A DNA stretch of 64,000 nt from Candidatus Aalborgicola danicus (GTDB lineage: Bacteria; Pseudomonadota; Gammaproteobacteria; Burkholderiales; Burkholderiaceae_C): contig JADJBC010000060.1 of assembly GCA_016703945.1 (NCBI GenBank), positions 186,001-250,000 of the forward strand, given 5' to 3'. The notes under the pieces are model-generated. The model saw nothing but the letters and a program-made list of their open reading frames with translations, was not told where the DNA came from and did not search any database. Of this stretch, positions 28,918-38,847 are shown in pieces. How positions within the stretch are numbered: the first letter of the stretch is position 1; each line of letters starts with the position of its first letter. The position numbers and the translations under genes were made by a program.

Positions 28918-29319
28918 CTAATGCCCTCCCGTCAAAACGCCGGACGCGGCAAGCACCAAAACCCCGGCAACCATGCCGCAGATGGCCGCGTAGACATAGT
29001 CGCGTCGTTTTACATAGAGTGGTATCAGGCCCAGCAAAGGCGGCAGTGAGCAGCCCGCCAACAGCGAAATGCCGATCAGCCCTGACAGGTCACCCTTGTG
29101 CGCCAGGCTCAACCAGCCCCAGCCCGTGGGCGTGCCGGTGTGCTGCAGGTAGGTGGCCACAGGCAGGTTCCAAACCGAGGGAAGTTGCTCCAGGGGAACG
29201 TGCGGCGGCAAAACCCCGAATACATAGACTGCAAAACTGGCGATCAAGGCAAACACGCCCAGGCGAGTGCCCCAACCCAGCAGGCTGGCATACCGCAAGG
29301 CTTCCTGCTGCTGTGTCAT
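28918..29319 (-). CDS. Small membrane protein (DUF1634-like), partner of the TauE/SafE exporter
   Basis: 133 residues with three membrane segments (LGVFALIASFAVYVFGVLP, ISLLAGCSLPPLLGLIPLYV and AAICGMVAGVLVLAASGVL). DUF1634 proteins are typically encoded next to TauE/SafE permeases, as here: its ATG overlaps the exporter stop (ATGA). A role as accessory subunit of the exporter is inferred. It lies 2 bp before the Usp gene. Confidence 0.8.
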   Translation of the reverse strand: MTQQQEALRYASLLGWGTRLGVFALIASFAVYVFGVLPPHVPLEQLPSVWNLPVATYLQHTGTPTGWGWLSLAHKGDLSGLIGISLLAGCSLPPLLGLIPLYVKRRDYVYAAICGMVAGVLVLAASGVLTGGH

Positions 29320-30310
29320 ACCCAGACTCCCAGGCCCTTGAGCAGGGCCCGAATACCGGCAAACAGCAGCAGTGTGATGACCATCTTGCGGATGACCGAG
29401 CCCTTGAGCACATGCAGCAAGCGGGCCCCGATGCGCGCGCCCAGCATCATGCCGACCACTGACGGCACGGCGATCATTGGCAACACGGCGCCCCGGTTCA
29501 GGTACACCCATGCGGCAGACGAGTCGACCAGGGACAGCACCAGGCCCGAGGTGCCGGCCGACACCTTGAGCGGTGCCCCATCAGCAGGTTGAGCGCCGGC
29601 ACATTGGCCCAGCCCGCGCCAATGCCAAACATGCCGGCCATGACGCCGATGGCCAGAAAAATCAGCAGCCCCAGCGGCGTGCGGTGCACCTGCCAGTTGA
29701 TGGCCTGGCCGGAGGCACCGTCGATGAACACGCCGTGGATGCCCAGCGCGGACGACAACCGATCGGGCTGCGCGACGTGGGGAAATTCAGACTTCTTGGA
29801 GAACAGCATCAGTGTCACGATGCCCAGCACAATCATGCCCAGCGCGGTTTGAATGACCGATGCCGGTAGCGCCAGGCCCAGCAAGGCGCCCGCAATCGAA
29901 CTCATGGACGCCAGCAATGCCAGCGGCAGCGCCAGGCGCAGGCTGGACAACCCACCGCGTAACAGCATGGGCCCGGCAGCCAGTGCGCTGGCCAGCGCCA
30001 CCAGCAAACCCGCGCCCCGCACAAAGTCCAGATGGAAGGGAAAGAATCCGCCAATGATGGGCACAAACAGCGTGCCACCACCAATGCCGGCCGGTACCGC
30101 AACGATGCCAATCAAAAAACAGGTGACGAACAGTGCCAGGGGCCAGAACCACCAGGGCATGGTGCTGGTGGGCATCACGTTGTCTGCCGCGAAAGCGGGC
30201 GCAGCCAGCAGCATCAGAATCACGGGCATCCACCACGCTGCATGCAAACCGCGCCCCGTTCGGAGAGCGGGCGGCGCTGAGCGGGCGATGGATTGGCTCA
30301 AGACCTGCAT
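29316..30310 (-). CDS. TauE/SafE-family sulfite/organosulfonate exporter, with one frameshift
   Basis: About 331 residues when read across a frame change near 29577, where a run of four C on the plus strand probably should be five. The N-terminal part has a long hydrophobic lead, GIVAVPAGIGGGTLFVPI and IGVMAGMFGIGAGWANVPAL. This pair of half-repeats is the family hallmark. The C-terminal part in the second frame continues SAGTSGLVLSLVDSSAAWVY and ends LLFAGIRALLKGLGVWV. Such permeases export sulfite or related anions; in a soe operon it may control cytoplasmic sulfite. A real mutation would truncate it after about 245 residues. Confidence 0.82.
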
Positions 30311-30316
30311 GGTTGC

Positions 30317-30878
30317 CTAAAGGGCTTTGCGGATCGTCATGGCCCCGCGAATCTGACCGATGGCGTAGCCGGTACCTTTGTCAGCGGGGTAGAGGGTCTG
30401 CAGTCTGGAGGTGACTTCCGGTTTCAGTTTGTCTGCGGGACCGTGACAAGCCACACAGATCTGCTGGACAGGCAGGGCCTTCATGTAGCGGTATTCCTTG
30501 CGATCGCCGTCGGCCACGATCTCTCCCTTTTCCAGGGTCGCGGGGCTTTCGCCCGCAGCGGCACGCCGGTCGAACTCCTCCAGCGCGGCGCGTTCCCAGG
30601 CGTCCGGTACGGCCTTTGGATTGCGGTTCTGCAGGCTCACGCGGCGTATGCCCCAGCCGGTCTGTTCAGAGGCTGCCTTTGCCATCTGCGGTGCCTTTTC
30701 CCTGCAAACCTCAATGGCGGACTCCGGGTCCGCCCTTGGCAATTTCGTCCGTGAGTACCTGGAGCAATTTGGGCGGAACACTGGTGGCCACCTTGCGAGC
30801 GTCGGCTAACCAGGTCGCGTCCTGCGCATAGGCGGTCAAGCTGGACAACAGGAGTATGGAAAAAAGTGTGTGTTTCAT
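30317..30878 (-). CDS. Periplasmic haem c protein (DUF3365/Tll0287-like), with one frameshift
   Basis: About 187 residues across one frame change near 30725, where an extra base sits in a two-base run. The first frame gives a signal peptide (MKHTLFSILLLSSLTAYAQD) and LLQVLTDEIAKGG. The second continues AIEVCREKAPQMAKAASEQT and GWGIRRVSLQNRNP, and carries one haem-binding site ICVACHGP before TLYPADKGTGYAIGQIRG. This arrangement is that of the DUF3365 haem-binding domain. As neighbour of soeC it could accept electrons in the periplasm, but its partner is unknown. Confidence 0.78.
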
Positions 30879-30890
30879 GTGGGAGCTCGT

Positions 30891-31832
30891 TCAGGAGATG
30901 TTTTGGTAGTACAGGTTTTGCGGGTGGTTGGCCTGCGCAAAAAAGAACCAGCGCTCTGCCAGCAAACCGAGGTACTGCATGGCGAAGGCAATGAACAGCA
31001 TTTCCTTGGAGGCCGCAATCACACCCAGTGCCATGCACAACAGTGGCAAGGGGAACACCAGCAGCAAGAAGCCCCACTTGACGGTCAGCAGCAGCTCCGG
31101 GCTGTGGCCATGGAAAAACTCACGGGTGTTGAACGATCCGCCCATGAAACCCTGCGCCTTTTGAACGATGCGGGGGTGCTTGATGCCGATGGCGCTTTGC
31201 AGCGTGGACTTTGGCTTCAACCGTGCGTTGCGAAGCAGCGAGGCACTTCGTGTGACCCATGCCAGTAGGGTGAGTGCCGTTGTTGCCAGTGCGTAGGGTT
31301 GGACTAGGGCCCACAACCCCGATAGCGCGGCCATTAACGTGGCCAGCATCAGCCCGGACGCGCAACCCAGCAGCAGGTAGTTGATCAGGGTCAGCGGGCT
31401 GGCCCATTCCTGCAAGAAGCGCACCGATGCATAAATCATCGCCGTGCAGACAAAGAGCGCGATGCACGCCAGCGTGGTTGCGGCACCGACCAGTTGCGTA
31501 TTGCCGCGCCCCAGAGCGTGTGATCCGGCATACATGCATACGCCCAGCATGAACAAGGGCAGGGCGATAACCTCGCGCGACAGCCAGGAGGTGCGCCACA
31601 TGGCGGCTGAACGCCAGGCGCGCTCCGGGTGACCCAGGTGAAAGAAGGAGGCGACCAGGCCCAGCGCCGACAACACCAGCGCCACTGCGCTGCCGTTGAC
31701 CAAAAACCGTTGGCTATCCGCCGGGTCCAAGCCGCCAAGGCCGATCAGTTCGGTGCCATACAGCGCCAGAAACAGCCCCTGTGCGGCGCCGATGAGGGTG
31801 GTCAGGAAGATGACTGAAAAAGCGGGTTGCAT
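30891..31832 (-). CDS. soeC: SoeC, membrane anchor of sulfite dehydrogenase
   Basis: 313 residues with about eight membrane segments and the DmsC/NrfD-like marker SFFHLGHPERAWRS near residue 70. It belongs to the DmsC family of membrane subunits that link a cytoplasmic molybdoenzyme to the quinone pool. Gene order soeA-soeB-soeC and absence of a twin-arginine signal on SoeA fit the cytoplasmic sulfite dehydrogenase of phototrophic and chemotrophic sulfur oxidisers. 32 bp separate it from soeB. Confidence 0.88.
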   Translation of the reverse strand: MQPAFSVIFLTTLIGAAQGLFLALYGTELIGLGGLDPADSQRFLVNGSAVALVLSALGLVASFFHLGHPERAWRSAAMWRTSWLSREVIALPLFMLGVCMYAGSHALGRGNTQLVGAATTLACIALFVCTAMIYASVRFLQEWASPLTLINYLLLGCASGLMLATLMAALSGLWALVQPYALATTALTLLAWVTRSASLLRNARLKPKSTLQSAIGIKHPRIVQKAQGFMGGSFNTREFFHGHSPELLLTVKWGFLLLVFPLPLLCMALGVIAASKEMLFIAFAMQYLGLLAERWFFFAQANHPQNLYYQNIS

Positions 31833-31864
31833 AGTGTGTGGAGCAAGGGTTGTGCAGCGTTGCG

Positions 31865-32597
31865 CTAGGTCGCGAAGTCTTCGCGGCCCGGGTCGCGGTG
31901 GGCGTGTTCAGGCAGCTGACCATCGATCTTCAGCGGGTTGTCCACGCGTTGCAGGTCTTCGGCATGGATGCGCATTTCGGTCTTGCGCCGCGGCAGGTAG
32001 TGGTTGGACGGGCTGGTGCCCCATTCCGGCATGAGCTGGTAGCCGCCGCGCTCGGCAATGGCCCGGGACACCACGGATTCCGGATCGTGGATATCCCCAA
32101 ACAGCCGGGCGTTGGACGGGCAGGCCAGCACACAGGCGGGTTTGCGCTCAGACGCCGGCAAGGCGGTGTCGGTGACGCGGTCCACGCACAGCGTGCACTT
32201 GGTCATGACCTTGCGCTCTTCGTCCAGCTCGCGCGCGCCGTAGGGGCAGGCCCAGCTGCAGTATTTGCAGCCAATGCACTTGTCGTAGTCCACCAGCACA
32301 ATGCCGTCCTCGGCGCGCTTGTAGCTGGCCCCGGTGGGGCACACCGGCACGCAGGGTGGGTCTTCGCAGTGCAGGCAGGACTTGGGAAAGTGCACCGTTT
32401 GCGTGTTGGGGAACTCGCCCACTTCAAAGGTCTGCACCCGGTTGAAAAAAGTGCCGTTGGGCTCGGCGCCGTAGGGGTTGATGTCCACCAGCGAACCCGC
32501 CGTACCGGAGGTGTTCCACTGCTTGCAACTGGTGACGCAGGCGTGGCAGCCGACGCAGACATTCAGGTCAATGACCAACGCGGGCTAGTTGGGTCAT
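31865..32597 (-). CDS. soeB: SoeB, iron-sulfur subunit of sulfite dehydrogenase (frameshift near the start)
   Basis: About 243 residues. Four cysteine clusters (LNVCVGCHACVTSCKQW; CLHCEDPPCVPVCPTGA; CIGCKYCSWACPYGA; CTLCVDR with later CVLACPSNA) give four [4Fe-4S] sites, as in DmsB/PsrB-type subunits. The ATG overlaps the soeA stop (ATGA) and would begin MTQLA, but one extra base in a GGG run near 32583 breaks the frame before LVIDLNVC. A TTG at 32578 is the only in-frame alternative. I judge the ATG correct and the shift a sequencing error. It carries electrons from SoeA to SoeC. Confidence 0.86.
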
Positions 32598-35516
32598 TTA
32601 CGCTCCCCTCGACCCGCAAAGTAGGCCCTCCATTTGGGCAGCACCTGCTGCACCCCGGGTGCGGCCGGCACGGCCTTGAACTGCGGCGAAGTCTGCTCGG
32701 GCTCGTCGTCCTGCGCCTTGTAGATGCGCACCCGCACGTCGTACCACGCGGCCTGGCCGGTGATGGGGTCCGAGTTGGAAATGGCGGCCCCGGCGCTGGA
32801 TGGCGGCAACACCTCCGAGATCAGGTGGTTGAGCAAAAAGCCGCGTTGGGATTCATTGGCGTCCGCAGTCAAATTCCAGGCGCCGGCCGATTTGCCGATG
32901 GCGTTCCAGGTCCACACGGTGCCGGGCTCCACCGCTTCGGAGTAGCGGCACATGCAGCGCACCTTGCCCCACTGGGATTCGACCCACATCCAGCCGCCGT
33001 CGGTTATGCCTTCGGCAGCGGCCGTCTTGGTGTTGACGAACAGGTAGTTGTGCGTGTGAATCTGGCGCAGCCAGGCGTTTTGTGAATCCCAGGAGTGGTA
33101 CATCGCCATGGGGCGCTGGGTGATGGCGTTGAGCGGGTATTTGGCCGTGTCGGTGGCCTGCTCTTCCAGCGGCACGTAGTAGAAGGGCAGCGGATCGAAA
33201 TAGGTTTCCACCCGTTTGCGCAGATGCGCAGGTGGCTGCTTGCCGGGGCGCTTGCCTTGCGCAGCGCGGCGGAAACCCTGCAGAAACTCCGAGTAGATGT
33301 GGATGATGATGGGGTCCTTGTCCCGCCGTATCCCGATCTTTTGCGCCCATTCCATATAGCCCTGGTTCCAGTTGCGCATGTACTGGTATTCCAGCGGCAT
33401 CTCGTAGTGAAATACGCAGTTGTTTTTCTCGTACATCTCCCACTGCTTGGGGTTGGGCTCGCCGCGCATGGACTTCTCGCCGCCCTTGCCACGCCAGCCG
33501 GCCAGAAAGCCGATACCCGATCCCGGTGCGGTTTCGTAGTTGACGATGAAGTCGGTGTAGCCCTTGAACTTGCGCGAGCCATCCGCCTGCGTGAAGGCCG
33601 GCAGTTTGAGCCGCCCGGCCAGCTCCACCAGCACTTCCTGAAAAGGCTTGCATTCGCCCTTGGGGGCCACGACGGGAATGCGAACGGCATCCACCGGGCC
33701 GTCGAATTCGGAAATGGGCCGGTCCAGCATCGACATGGTGTCGTGCCGCTCCAGGTAGGTGGTATCAGGCAGGATCAGGTCGGCAAAAGCCGTCATTTCC
33801 GACTGGAAGGCGTCGCACACCACCAGGAACGGGATCTTGTACTCGCCGCTGTTTTCGCCCGTGGTGTGCTTGTCGTTGAGCATGTTGCGCACTTCGGACG
33901 TGTTCATCGTGGAGTTCCACGCCATGTTCGCCATGAAGATCAGCAGGGTGTCAATGCGGTAGGGGTCCCCGCGCCAGGCGTTGGTGATGACGTTGTGCAT
34001 CAGGCCGTGGGCCGACAAGGGGTGCTCCCACGAGAAGCCCTTGTCGATGCGCACCGGCTGGCCCTGGTCGTCCACAAACAAATCGTCCGGGCTCTCGGGC
34101 CAACCCAGCGGCGCGCCGTCCAGCGGCGTGTCGGGCTTGACGGCCTGCGGGCCCTTGGGTGGTCGGGCATTGGGCGGTACCGCGCGCGGGTAGGGTGCCT
34201 TGTGGCGAAAGCCGCCGGGCCGGTCTATGGTGCCCAGCAGCGACATCAAAATGGACAGCGAGCGAATGGTCTGAAAACCATTGGAGTGCGCGGCCAGGCC
34301 CCGCATGGCGTGGAAGGCGACCGGGTTTCCGGTGACCGAGTCGTGGCGCTTGCCCCAGCTGTCGGTCCAGGCGATGGGCAGCTCAATTTTCTGGTCCCGC
34401 GCGGTAATGCCCATCTCATGCGCCAGGCGGCGAATCGTGGCTGCGGGAATTCCGGTAACGCCTTCGGCCCATTCGGGGGTGTAGGGCTTGACGCGCTCCT
34501 GCAGCAGCTGGAAAGCCGGCACAGCCGGTGTGCCGTGCGGCAGCGTGAAGTGCCCCAGCAGCGCAGGGTCCGCACCCTCGGTATGGTCCGCAACGGCATG
34601 TTCGGTCAAGGCGGTCCCACCAGTAGAAATTGGCCGGGCGCAAGGGGTTGCCGATGTCGGCATCGGCATCGCGCAGGAACATTCCAAAATCATCGCTGGC
34701 AGTATCCTGGTTCACCAGTTGGCCGGCGTTGGTGTAACGGGCCAGGAATTCCCGGTCGTACAGGCCCAGTTGGATCAACTCGTGGATCAGGGCTAGCAGC
34801 AGTGCGCCGTCGGTGCCGGGTTTGATCGGCACCCACTCGTCGGCAATGGCGGAATAGCCGGTGCGCACGGGGTTGATGGATACAAAGCGCCCCCCATTGC
34901 GCTTGAATTTGCTGAGGGCCGCCTTCATCGGGTTGGAGTGGTGGTCTTCGGCCGTGCCTATCATCACAAACAGCTTGGCGCGCTCCAGATCGGGGCCACC
35001 GAACTCCCAGAACGAGCCGCCGATCGTGTAGATCATGCCGGCCGCCATGTTGACCGAGCAGAAGCCACCATGGGCGGCATAGTTGGGCGTGCCAAATTGC
35101 CGCGCAAACAGGCCGGTCAGCGCCTGCATCTGGTCGCGTCCGGTAAACAGTGCGAACTGTTTGGGGTCGGTGGAACGGATCTTTTGCAGGCGCTCTGCCA
35201 GCATGGTGAAGGCCGTTTCCCATTCGATTGCTTCGAACTGGCCATCTCCGCGTTCACTGCCCGGTTTGCGCAGCAGGGGCTTGGTCAGCCGGGCCGGCGA
35301 ATACTGCTTCATGATGCCCGAGGAGCCCTTGGCGCAGATCACGCCCTGGTTGAGCGGATGGTCCGGGTTGCCCTCGATGTAGCGGACTTCGCCATTGCGC
35401 AAATGCACCCGGATGCCACAACGGCAGGCGCACATGTAGCAGGTGGTGGTGCGCATCTCGTTGACGGCATTGGCCAGCGCCGGGCGCGTAGGGTCGTGAA
35501 TCGGTATGGCAGACAT
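32594..35516 (-). CDS. soeA: SoeA, molybdopterin subunit of cytoplasmic sulfite dehydrogenase (one frameshift)
   Basis: About 974 residues of the DMSO-reductase family. An N-terminal [4Fe-4S] motif uses Cys26, Cys29, Cys33 and Cys61 (TCYMCACRCG, then GVICAKG). Molybdopterin regions include GRDQMQALTGLFARQFG, VMIGTAEDHHSNPMKAALSK and the C-terminal NSDPITGQAAWYDVRVRIYK. No twin-arginine signal, so cytoplasmic. One extra G in a GGG run near 34617 shifts the frame after RPANFYWW; ALTEHAVADHTEGADPALLG continues in the next frame. With SoeB and SoeC it oxidises sulfite to sulfate and reduces quinone. Close relatives include polysulfide and thiosulfate reductases, but the order and surrounding dsr genes favour Soe. 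Confidence 0.87.
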
Positions 35517-35614
35517 GCGGGGATGTTTTTCGTGCGGGCAGGGCGGGTGCAGAGTGCCCCTATTAGAGGCAGGGGCACCCAAAGTCGTCTATAGCCGACA
35601 CGGGTAATTCCATG

Positions 35615-35629
35615 TAACCCAAATGGGTA
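35615..35629 (-). promoter_or_regulatory. Palindromic operator candidate in the soeA / sensor-kinase promoter region
   Basis: On the minus strand TACCCATTTGGGTTA, with ACCCA and TGGGT as arms around TT. It lies 99 bp upstream of soeA and 91 bp upstream of the divergent kinase gene. A near-identical site lies upstream of dsrA. The shape (two inverted TACCCAT-like halves with a two-base spacer) resembles the 7-2-7 sites of NarL-type regulators. Confidence 0.6.
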
Positions 35630-35720
35630 GTGTCTGAAGGTCTGGCGAATCCACACTGCGGGTTTCTACGATTTATCAGCAGCCAGTTATGTATTAGCAT
35701 GGCGGGCAACCGCAACCGCC

Positions 35721-36932
35721 ATGACGCTTCCCCAGCCCCCACTCCGCCCCGAAGTTCTGTTGGACATAGGTGCGGCCGTTGGAGGGCTGGCCGCGGAGTT
35801 CGCGCTGAACTCTGACTTGGCGCCTTTGCTGGAACGCTTTTTGATCGCCATCCTGGCCTTGGCTGGTGCGCAGGCGGGGGCTGTGCGGGTGTTGACTGAC
35901 GACGGAAAGGCTATGCGCCTGGTGGCGCAGCAAGGCTTGCCCGATGACGTACAAGTTGCCGAGCGTCTGGTCCCGCGCGACTGCGGGGTGTGTGGTATTG
36001 CGGCTGCAGGGGATGTGTTGGGTTGGGTCGATGATGTCAGAACCTGCGCCAAACACACCGATCATGCGTATTTCGGTATTCAGTGCCAGCGCGTGCTGGC
36101 TATTTCATTGCCGCATGGCGGCCAGGTCCTGGGGATCTACAACCTGTTTTTTGATTCCGATGCCCGTATCAATCCGCAGATGGAAACCATGCTGCGCCTG
36201 ATCGGGCAGCTGTTGGGACTGGCGCTGCACAACGCCAGGATCGAGCGCGAGCGGCTGCGCGTCACGGTCATGAAAGAGCGCCAGGAGATGGTCAATGAAG
36301 TACACGACACCATTGCGCAGACGCTGGCATACGTCAGGATGCGTTTGCCGTTGTTGAATGAATCCATGTTGGCCCACGACGACCAGCGTTCCCTCAAATA
36401 CTTGTCCGATGTCAAGCAAGGCGTGGGCGAGGTGCATGACAAATTGCGCGAAGTCATGACCTATTTCCGCACCCGCATGGACCCCCTGGGCTTGCTGCAT
36501 GCACTGCAGGGCGTAGCCGATGGATATTTTGACCGTGTCGGTATCTCACTGGAAATCCGGAATTCGGTGCATAGTCTGAACCTGACCGACGAACAGGAGG
36601 TACAGGTGTTCTACATTGTTCAGGAGGCATTGGCCAACATCGCCAAGCACTCCATGGCACGGCGGGCCATCGTCTCCATTGCCCGCGACCAGCAACATCT
36701 GGAGTTCCGGATTGAAGACGACGGGCTGGGTATGGACGAGCCTTCCGTATCAACACTGATTACTCTGGCCAAGGGTTTGGCACCGAGCAATCATTTTGGA
36801 CTGGAGATCATGCAAAGCCGTGCCAAACGCCTGGGTGGCAGTTTGGTCGTAGGGCCCAACGACGGCGGCGGAACCCGGGTTCGTTTGCTGCTGCCACTAG
36901 TGGTTACCAAGCCAGCAGTGGGGTGCCTATGA
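35721..36932 (+). CDS. NarX-like histidine kinase with cysteine-containing GAF domain
   Basis: 403 residues, no membrane segment, so cytoplasmic. Residues 30-170 form a GAF-type domain with Cys88 and Cys91 (RDCGVCG) and Cys109 (RTCAKH), a spacing suited to metal, Fe-S or thiol-based sensing. Then comes HisKA_3 with the phospho-acceptor His195 in NEVHDTIAQTL and an HATPase with VQEALANIAKHS and DDGLGMDE. It stands divergent from soeA and its stop overlaps the response-regulator start (ATGA). Position between the soe and dsr operons suggests it senses a sulfur compound or redox state; the ligand is unknown. Confidence 0.85.
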   Translation: MTLPQPPLRPEVLLDIGAAVGGLAAEFALNSDLAPLLERFLIAILALAGAQAGAVRVLTDDGKAMRLVAQQGLPDDVQVAERLVPRDCGVCGIAAAGDVLGWVDDVRTCAKHTDHAYFGIQCQRVLAISLPHGGQVLGIYNLFFDSDARINPQMETMLRLIGQLLGLALHNARIERERLRVTVMKERQEMVNEVHDTIAQTLAYVRMRLPLLNESMLAHDDQRSLKYLSDVKQGVGEVHDKLREVMTYFRTRMDPLGLLHALQGVADGYFDRVGISLEIRNSVHSLNLTDEQEVQVFYIVQEALANIAKHSMARRAIVSIARDQQHLEFRIEDDGLGMDEPSVSTLITLAKGLAPSNHFGLEIMQSRAKRLGGSLVVGPNDGGGTRVRLLLPLVVTKPAVGCL

Positions 36933-37627
36933 CTCCAAAAACACGTGTCATGCTGGTGGACGACCATGCGCTGTGCCGCAGCGGCCTGACCGAGCTGCTG
37001 GAGCACCGGGGCAACATGGAAGTGGTGGTCGCCACCGGCGACCCCGCGCAGGTAGTGCCCTTGTTGCGGGAGCACCAGCCGGACCTCATGGTGCTGGATT
37101 TGCGCCTGGCCAAAATCGACGGATTGAGCGTACTGCGCATGGTCCGCAATGAAGGGTGCGAAACACCGGTCGTGATACTGACCATGAGCGACAGCGAGGA
37201 AGACATGGCGGCGGCGCTGCGCGCGGGGGTTCGTGGCTATTTGCTCAAAGACATGGAGCCCGAGGAAGTGATTGATGCGATTGGGCGCGCGGCCCGTGGC
37301 GAGATGGTGGTGGCTTCCGCAATGACGTTGAAGCTGGCGCTGATACTCCAGTCCGGTCCCAAAGTGTCGGTCATGGGTGATTTGGTGGCCACGCTGACCG
37401 AACGCGAACGCGAGGTACTGAATCACGTGGCGCGCGGTTGCAGCAACAAGGTGATTGCCAAGGCGCTGGACATCAGCCACAACACCGTCAAACTGCATGT
37501 GCGCCACATCATGGACAAGCTCAATCTGCACTCGCGGGTCGAGGCTGCCGTATTCGCTTTTGAGTATGGCAGTTCGCCAGAAGGCGTGAAAGCTGCCGGC
37601 GAAATCGCACTCAAAGTCAAACACTAA
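36929..37627 (+). CDS. NarL/FixJ-family response regulator
   Basis: 232 residues. The receiver domain has DD at residues 11-12, the phosphorylated Asp57 in LMVLDLRLAKIDG and the Lys of GYLLKDMEP. The LuxR-type helix-turn-helix at about residues 155-210 reads LTEREREVLNHVARGCSNKV and ALDISHNTVKLHVRHI. Its start overlaps the kinase stop, so the pair is co-translated. Its stop overlaps the convergent uroporphyrinogen methyltransferase gene by 11 bp. It is the obvious candidate to bind the palindromes upstream of soeA and dsrA. Confidence 0.88.
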   Translation: MTPKTRVMLVDDHALCRSGLTELLEHRGNMEVVVATGDPAQVVPLLREHQPDLMVLDLRLAKIDGLSVLRMVRNEGCETPVVILTMSDSEEDMAAALRAGVRGYLLKDMEPEEVIDAIGRAARGEMVVASAMTLKLALILQSGPKVSVMGDLVATLTEREREVLNHVARGCSNKVIAKALDISHNTVKLHVRHIMDKLNLHSRVEAAVFAFEYGSSPEGVKAAGEIALKVKH

Positions 37628-38444
37628 GGGCCACTGCCGGGCGGCGCAGCTTTTTGGGTGCAACTGGCGCTGGGGCGACCGCAGGCGCGACGGGCTTAAA
37701 CCACGCCAGCGAATCGTGCAGCTTGACGACATCACCGATGAGGGTCAGACACGGGGATTTCAGGCCGGCTCGCGCCACGCGTTCTGGCATGTCGGCCAAT
37801 GTGCCGGTTACTACTTTCTGGGTGGCGATGCTGCCGTCCTGCACCACGGCGATGGGCAGTCTCGGTGAGGCACCGTGCAGCATCATCTGGCGGCAAATTT
37901 CCGGCAAACCACCCAGGCCCATGTAGATCACCACGGTCTGGCGCGGCCGGACCATGTTGGGCCAGTCCAGATCGGCGGTACCGTCCTTCAGGTGACCGGT
38001 TACAAACAGGCAGCTCTGGGCATAGTCGCGGTGGGTCAGCGGAATGCCCGCATAGCTGGACACGCCGGACGCCGCCGTTACACCCGGCACCACCTCAAAC
38101 GCAACACCGTGGGCGGCCAGTGTCTGCAATTCCTCACCGCCGCGCCCAAAAATGAAAGGGTCTCCGCCCTTGAGCCGCACGACTTGTTTGCCCTGCTGCG
38201 CGAGTGTGACCAGCAAGGCATTGATCTGCTCCTGGCGCATGGTGTGCTCGTTGCGGCGCTTGCCCGCGTAGATGCGCTCGGCGGTGGGCGAGACAAAGTC
38301 CAGCACGGCGCTGGAAACCAGGTGGTCATACACCACCACGTCAGCCCGTTCCAGCAGGCGCACGGCGCGCAAGGTCAACAGCTCGGGATCGCCGGGGCCG
38401 GCGCCCACCAGATAGACTCTTCCGTCAAGGGGTATGGGTTTCAT
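37617..38444 (-). CDS. cobA: Uroporphyrinogen-III C-methyltransferase (sirohaem synthesis)
   Basis: 275 residues of the CobA/SumT/CysG-C type. It shows VYLVGAGPGDPELLTLRA at the start, RLKGGDPFIFGRGGEE, GVTAASGVSSYAGIPLTHR and VIYMGLGG. A proline- and alanine-rich tail of about 25 residues follows. It adds two SAM-derived methyl groups to uroporphyrinogen III to give precorrin-2, the precursor of sirohaem. Because DsrAB contain sirohaem, its place at the end of the dsr operon is logical. Oxidation and iron insertion (CysG N-terminal functions) must be encoded elsewhere. Confidence 0.9.
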   Translation of the reverse strand: MKPIPLDGRVYLVGAGPGDPELLTLRAVRLLERADVVVYDHLVSSAVLDFVSPTAERIYAGKRRNEHTMRQEQINALLVTLAQQGKQVVRLKGGDPFIFGRGGEELQTLAAHGVAFEVVPGVTAASGVSSYAGIPLTHRDYAQSCLFVTGHLKDGTADLDWPNMVRPRQTVVIYMGLGGLPEICRQMMLHGASPRLPIAVVQDGSIATQKVVTGTLADMPERVARAGLKSPCLTLIGDVVKLHDSLAWFKPVAPAVAPAPVAPKKLRRPAVALSV

Positions 38445-38455
38445 GACATCGGCTT

Positions 38456-38833
38456 TCAATGGGCACGACCTTTGGATGCGCAGCCGCCACTGCCGCAGCC
38501 GGTGCTGCCGCAACCACCGGAGGTTGCTGCCTCGCTGGCACAGGCCGAAGCACTGCTTTCGCTGAAAATGAAATTGAACTCGCCGGGGTTGAGTTCGACA
38601 AAATCCAGCACGGTGTCAATGAGCAGCTCCTGGGACTCACCGCCAATGACCACGGCAACGCCGGCCAGGTCGAGGCGCATGTCTTCGTCTTTGGGTTCGT
38701 CAAAGCCCATGCCATATTGCAGGGATCCGTCCGGATCGACTTTGGCGGCAATGCGCAAGGCCAAATCGGTGGCGCCGCTGGCGCTGGCGGCCTGTTGAAT
38801 CTGCTGGGCAGCAGCGGGGGTTAGTGAGAACAT
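38456..38833 (-). CDS. dsrR: DsrR, A-type iron-sulfur-carrier-like protein
   Basis: 125 residues with the HesB/IscA fold: SLTPAAAQQIQQAASASG, LRIAAKVDPDGSLQYGMGFD and FNFIFSESSAS. The three cluster-binding cysteines of IscA-type carriers are not in their usual places. Instead a glycine-cysteine tail (SGGCGSTGCGSGGCASKG) has been added. In Allochromatium DsrR lacks these cysteines and acts after transcription on dsr expression. It lies 11 bp before the methyltransferase gene. Confidence 0.8.
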   Translation of the reverse strand: MFSLTPAAAQQIQQAASASGATDLALRIAAKVDPDGSLQYGMGFDEPKDEDMRLDLAGVAVVIGGESQELLIDTVLDFVELNPGEFNFIFSESSASACASEAATSGGCGSTGCGSGGCASKGRAH

Positions 38834-38847
38834 GGTGCCTCCTGCCG

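Noticed and set aside
33095..34825. 576-residue plus-strand frame opposite soeA
   Set aside because: SoeA motifs lie on the minus strand across the same stretch; the plus frame has no motif or ribosome site.
32594..35516. Polysulfide or thiosulfate reductase instead of sulfite dehydrogenase
   Set aside because: Those related enzymes are usually exported with a twin-arginine signal. None is present here, and the soeABC order next to dsr genes fits sulfite oxidation better.
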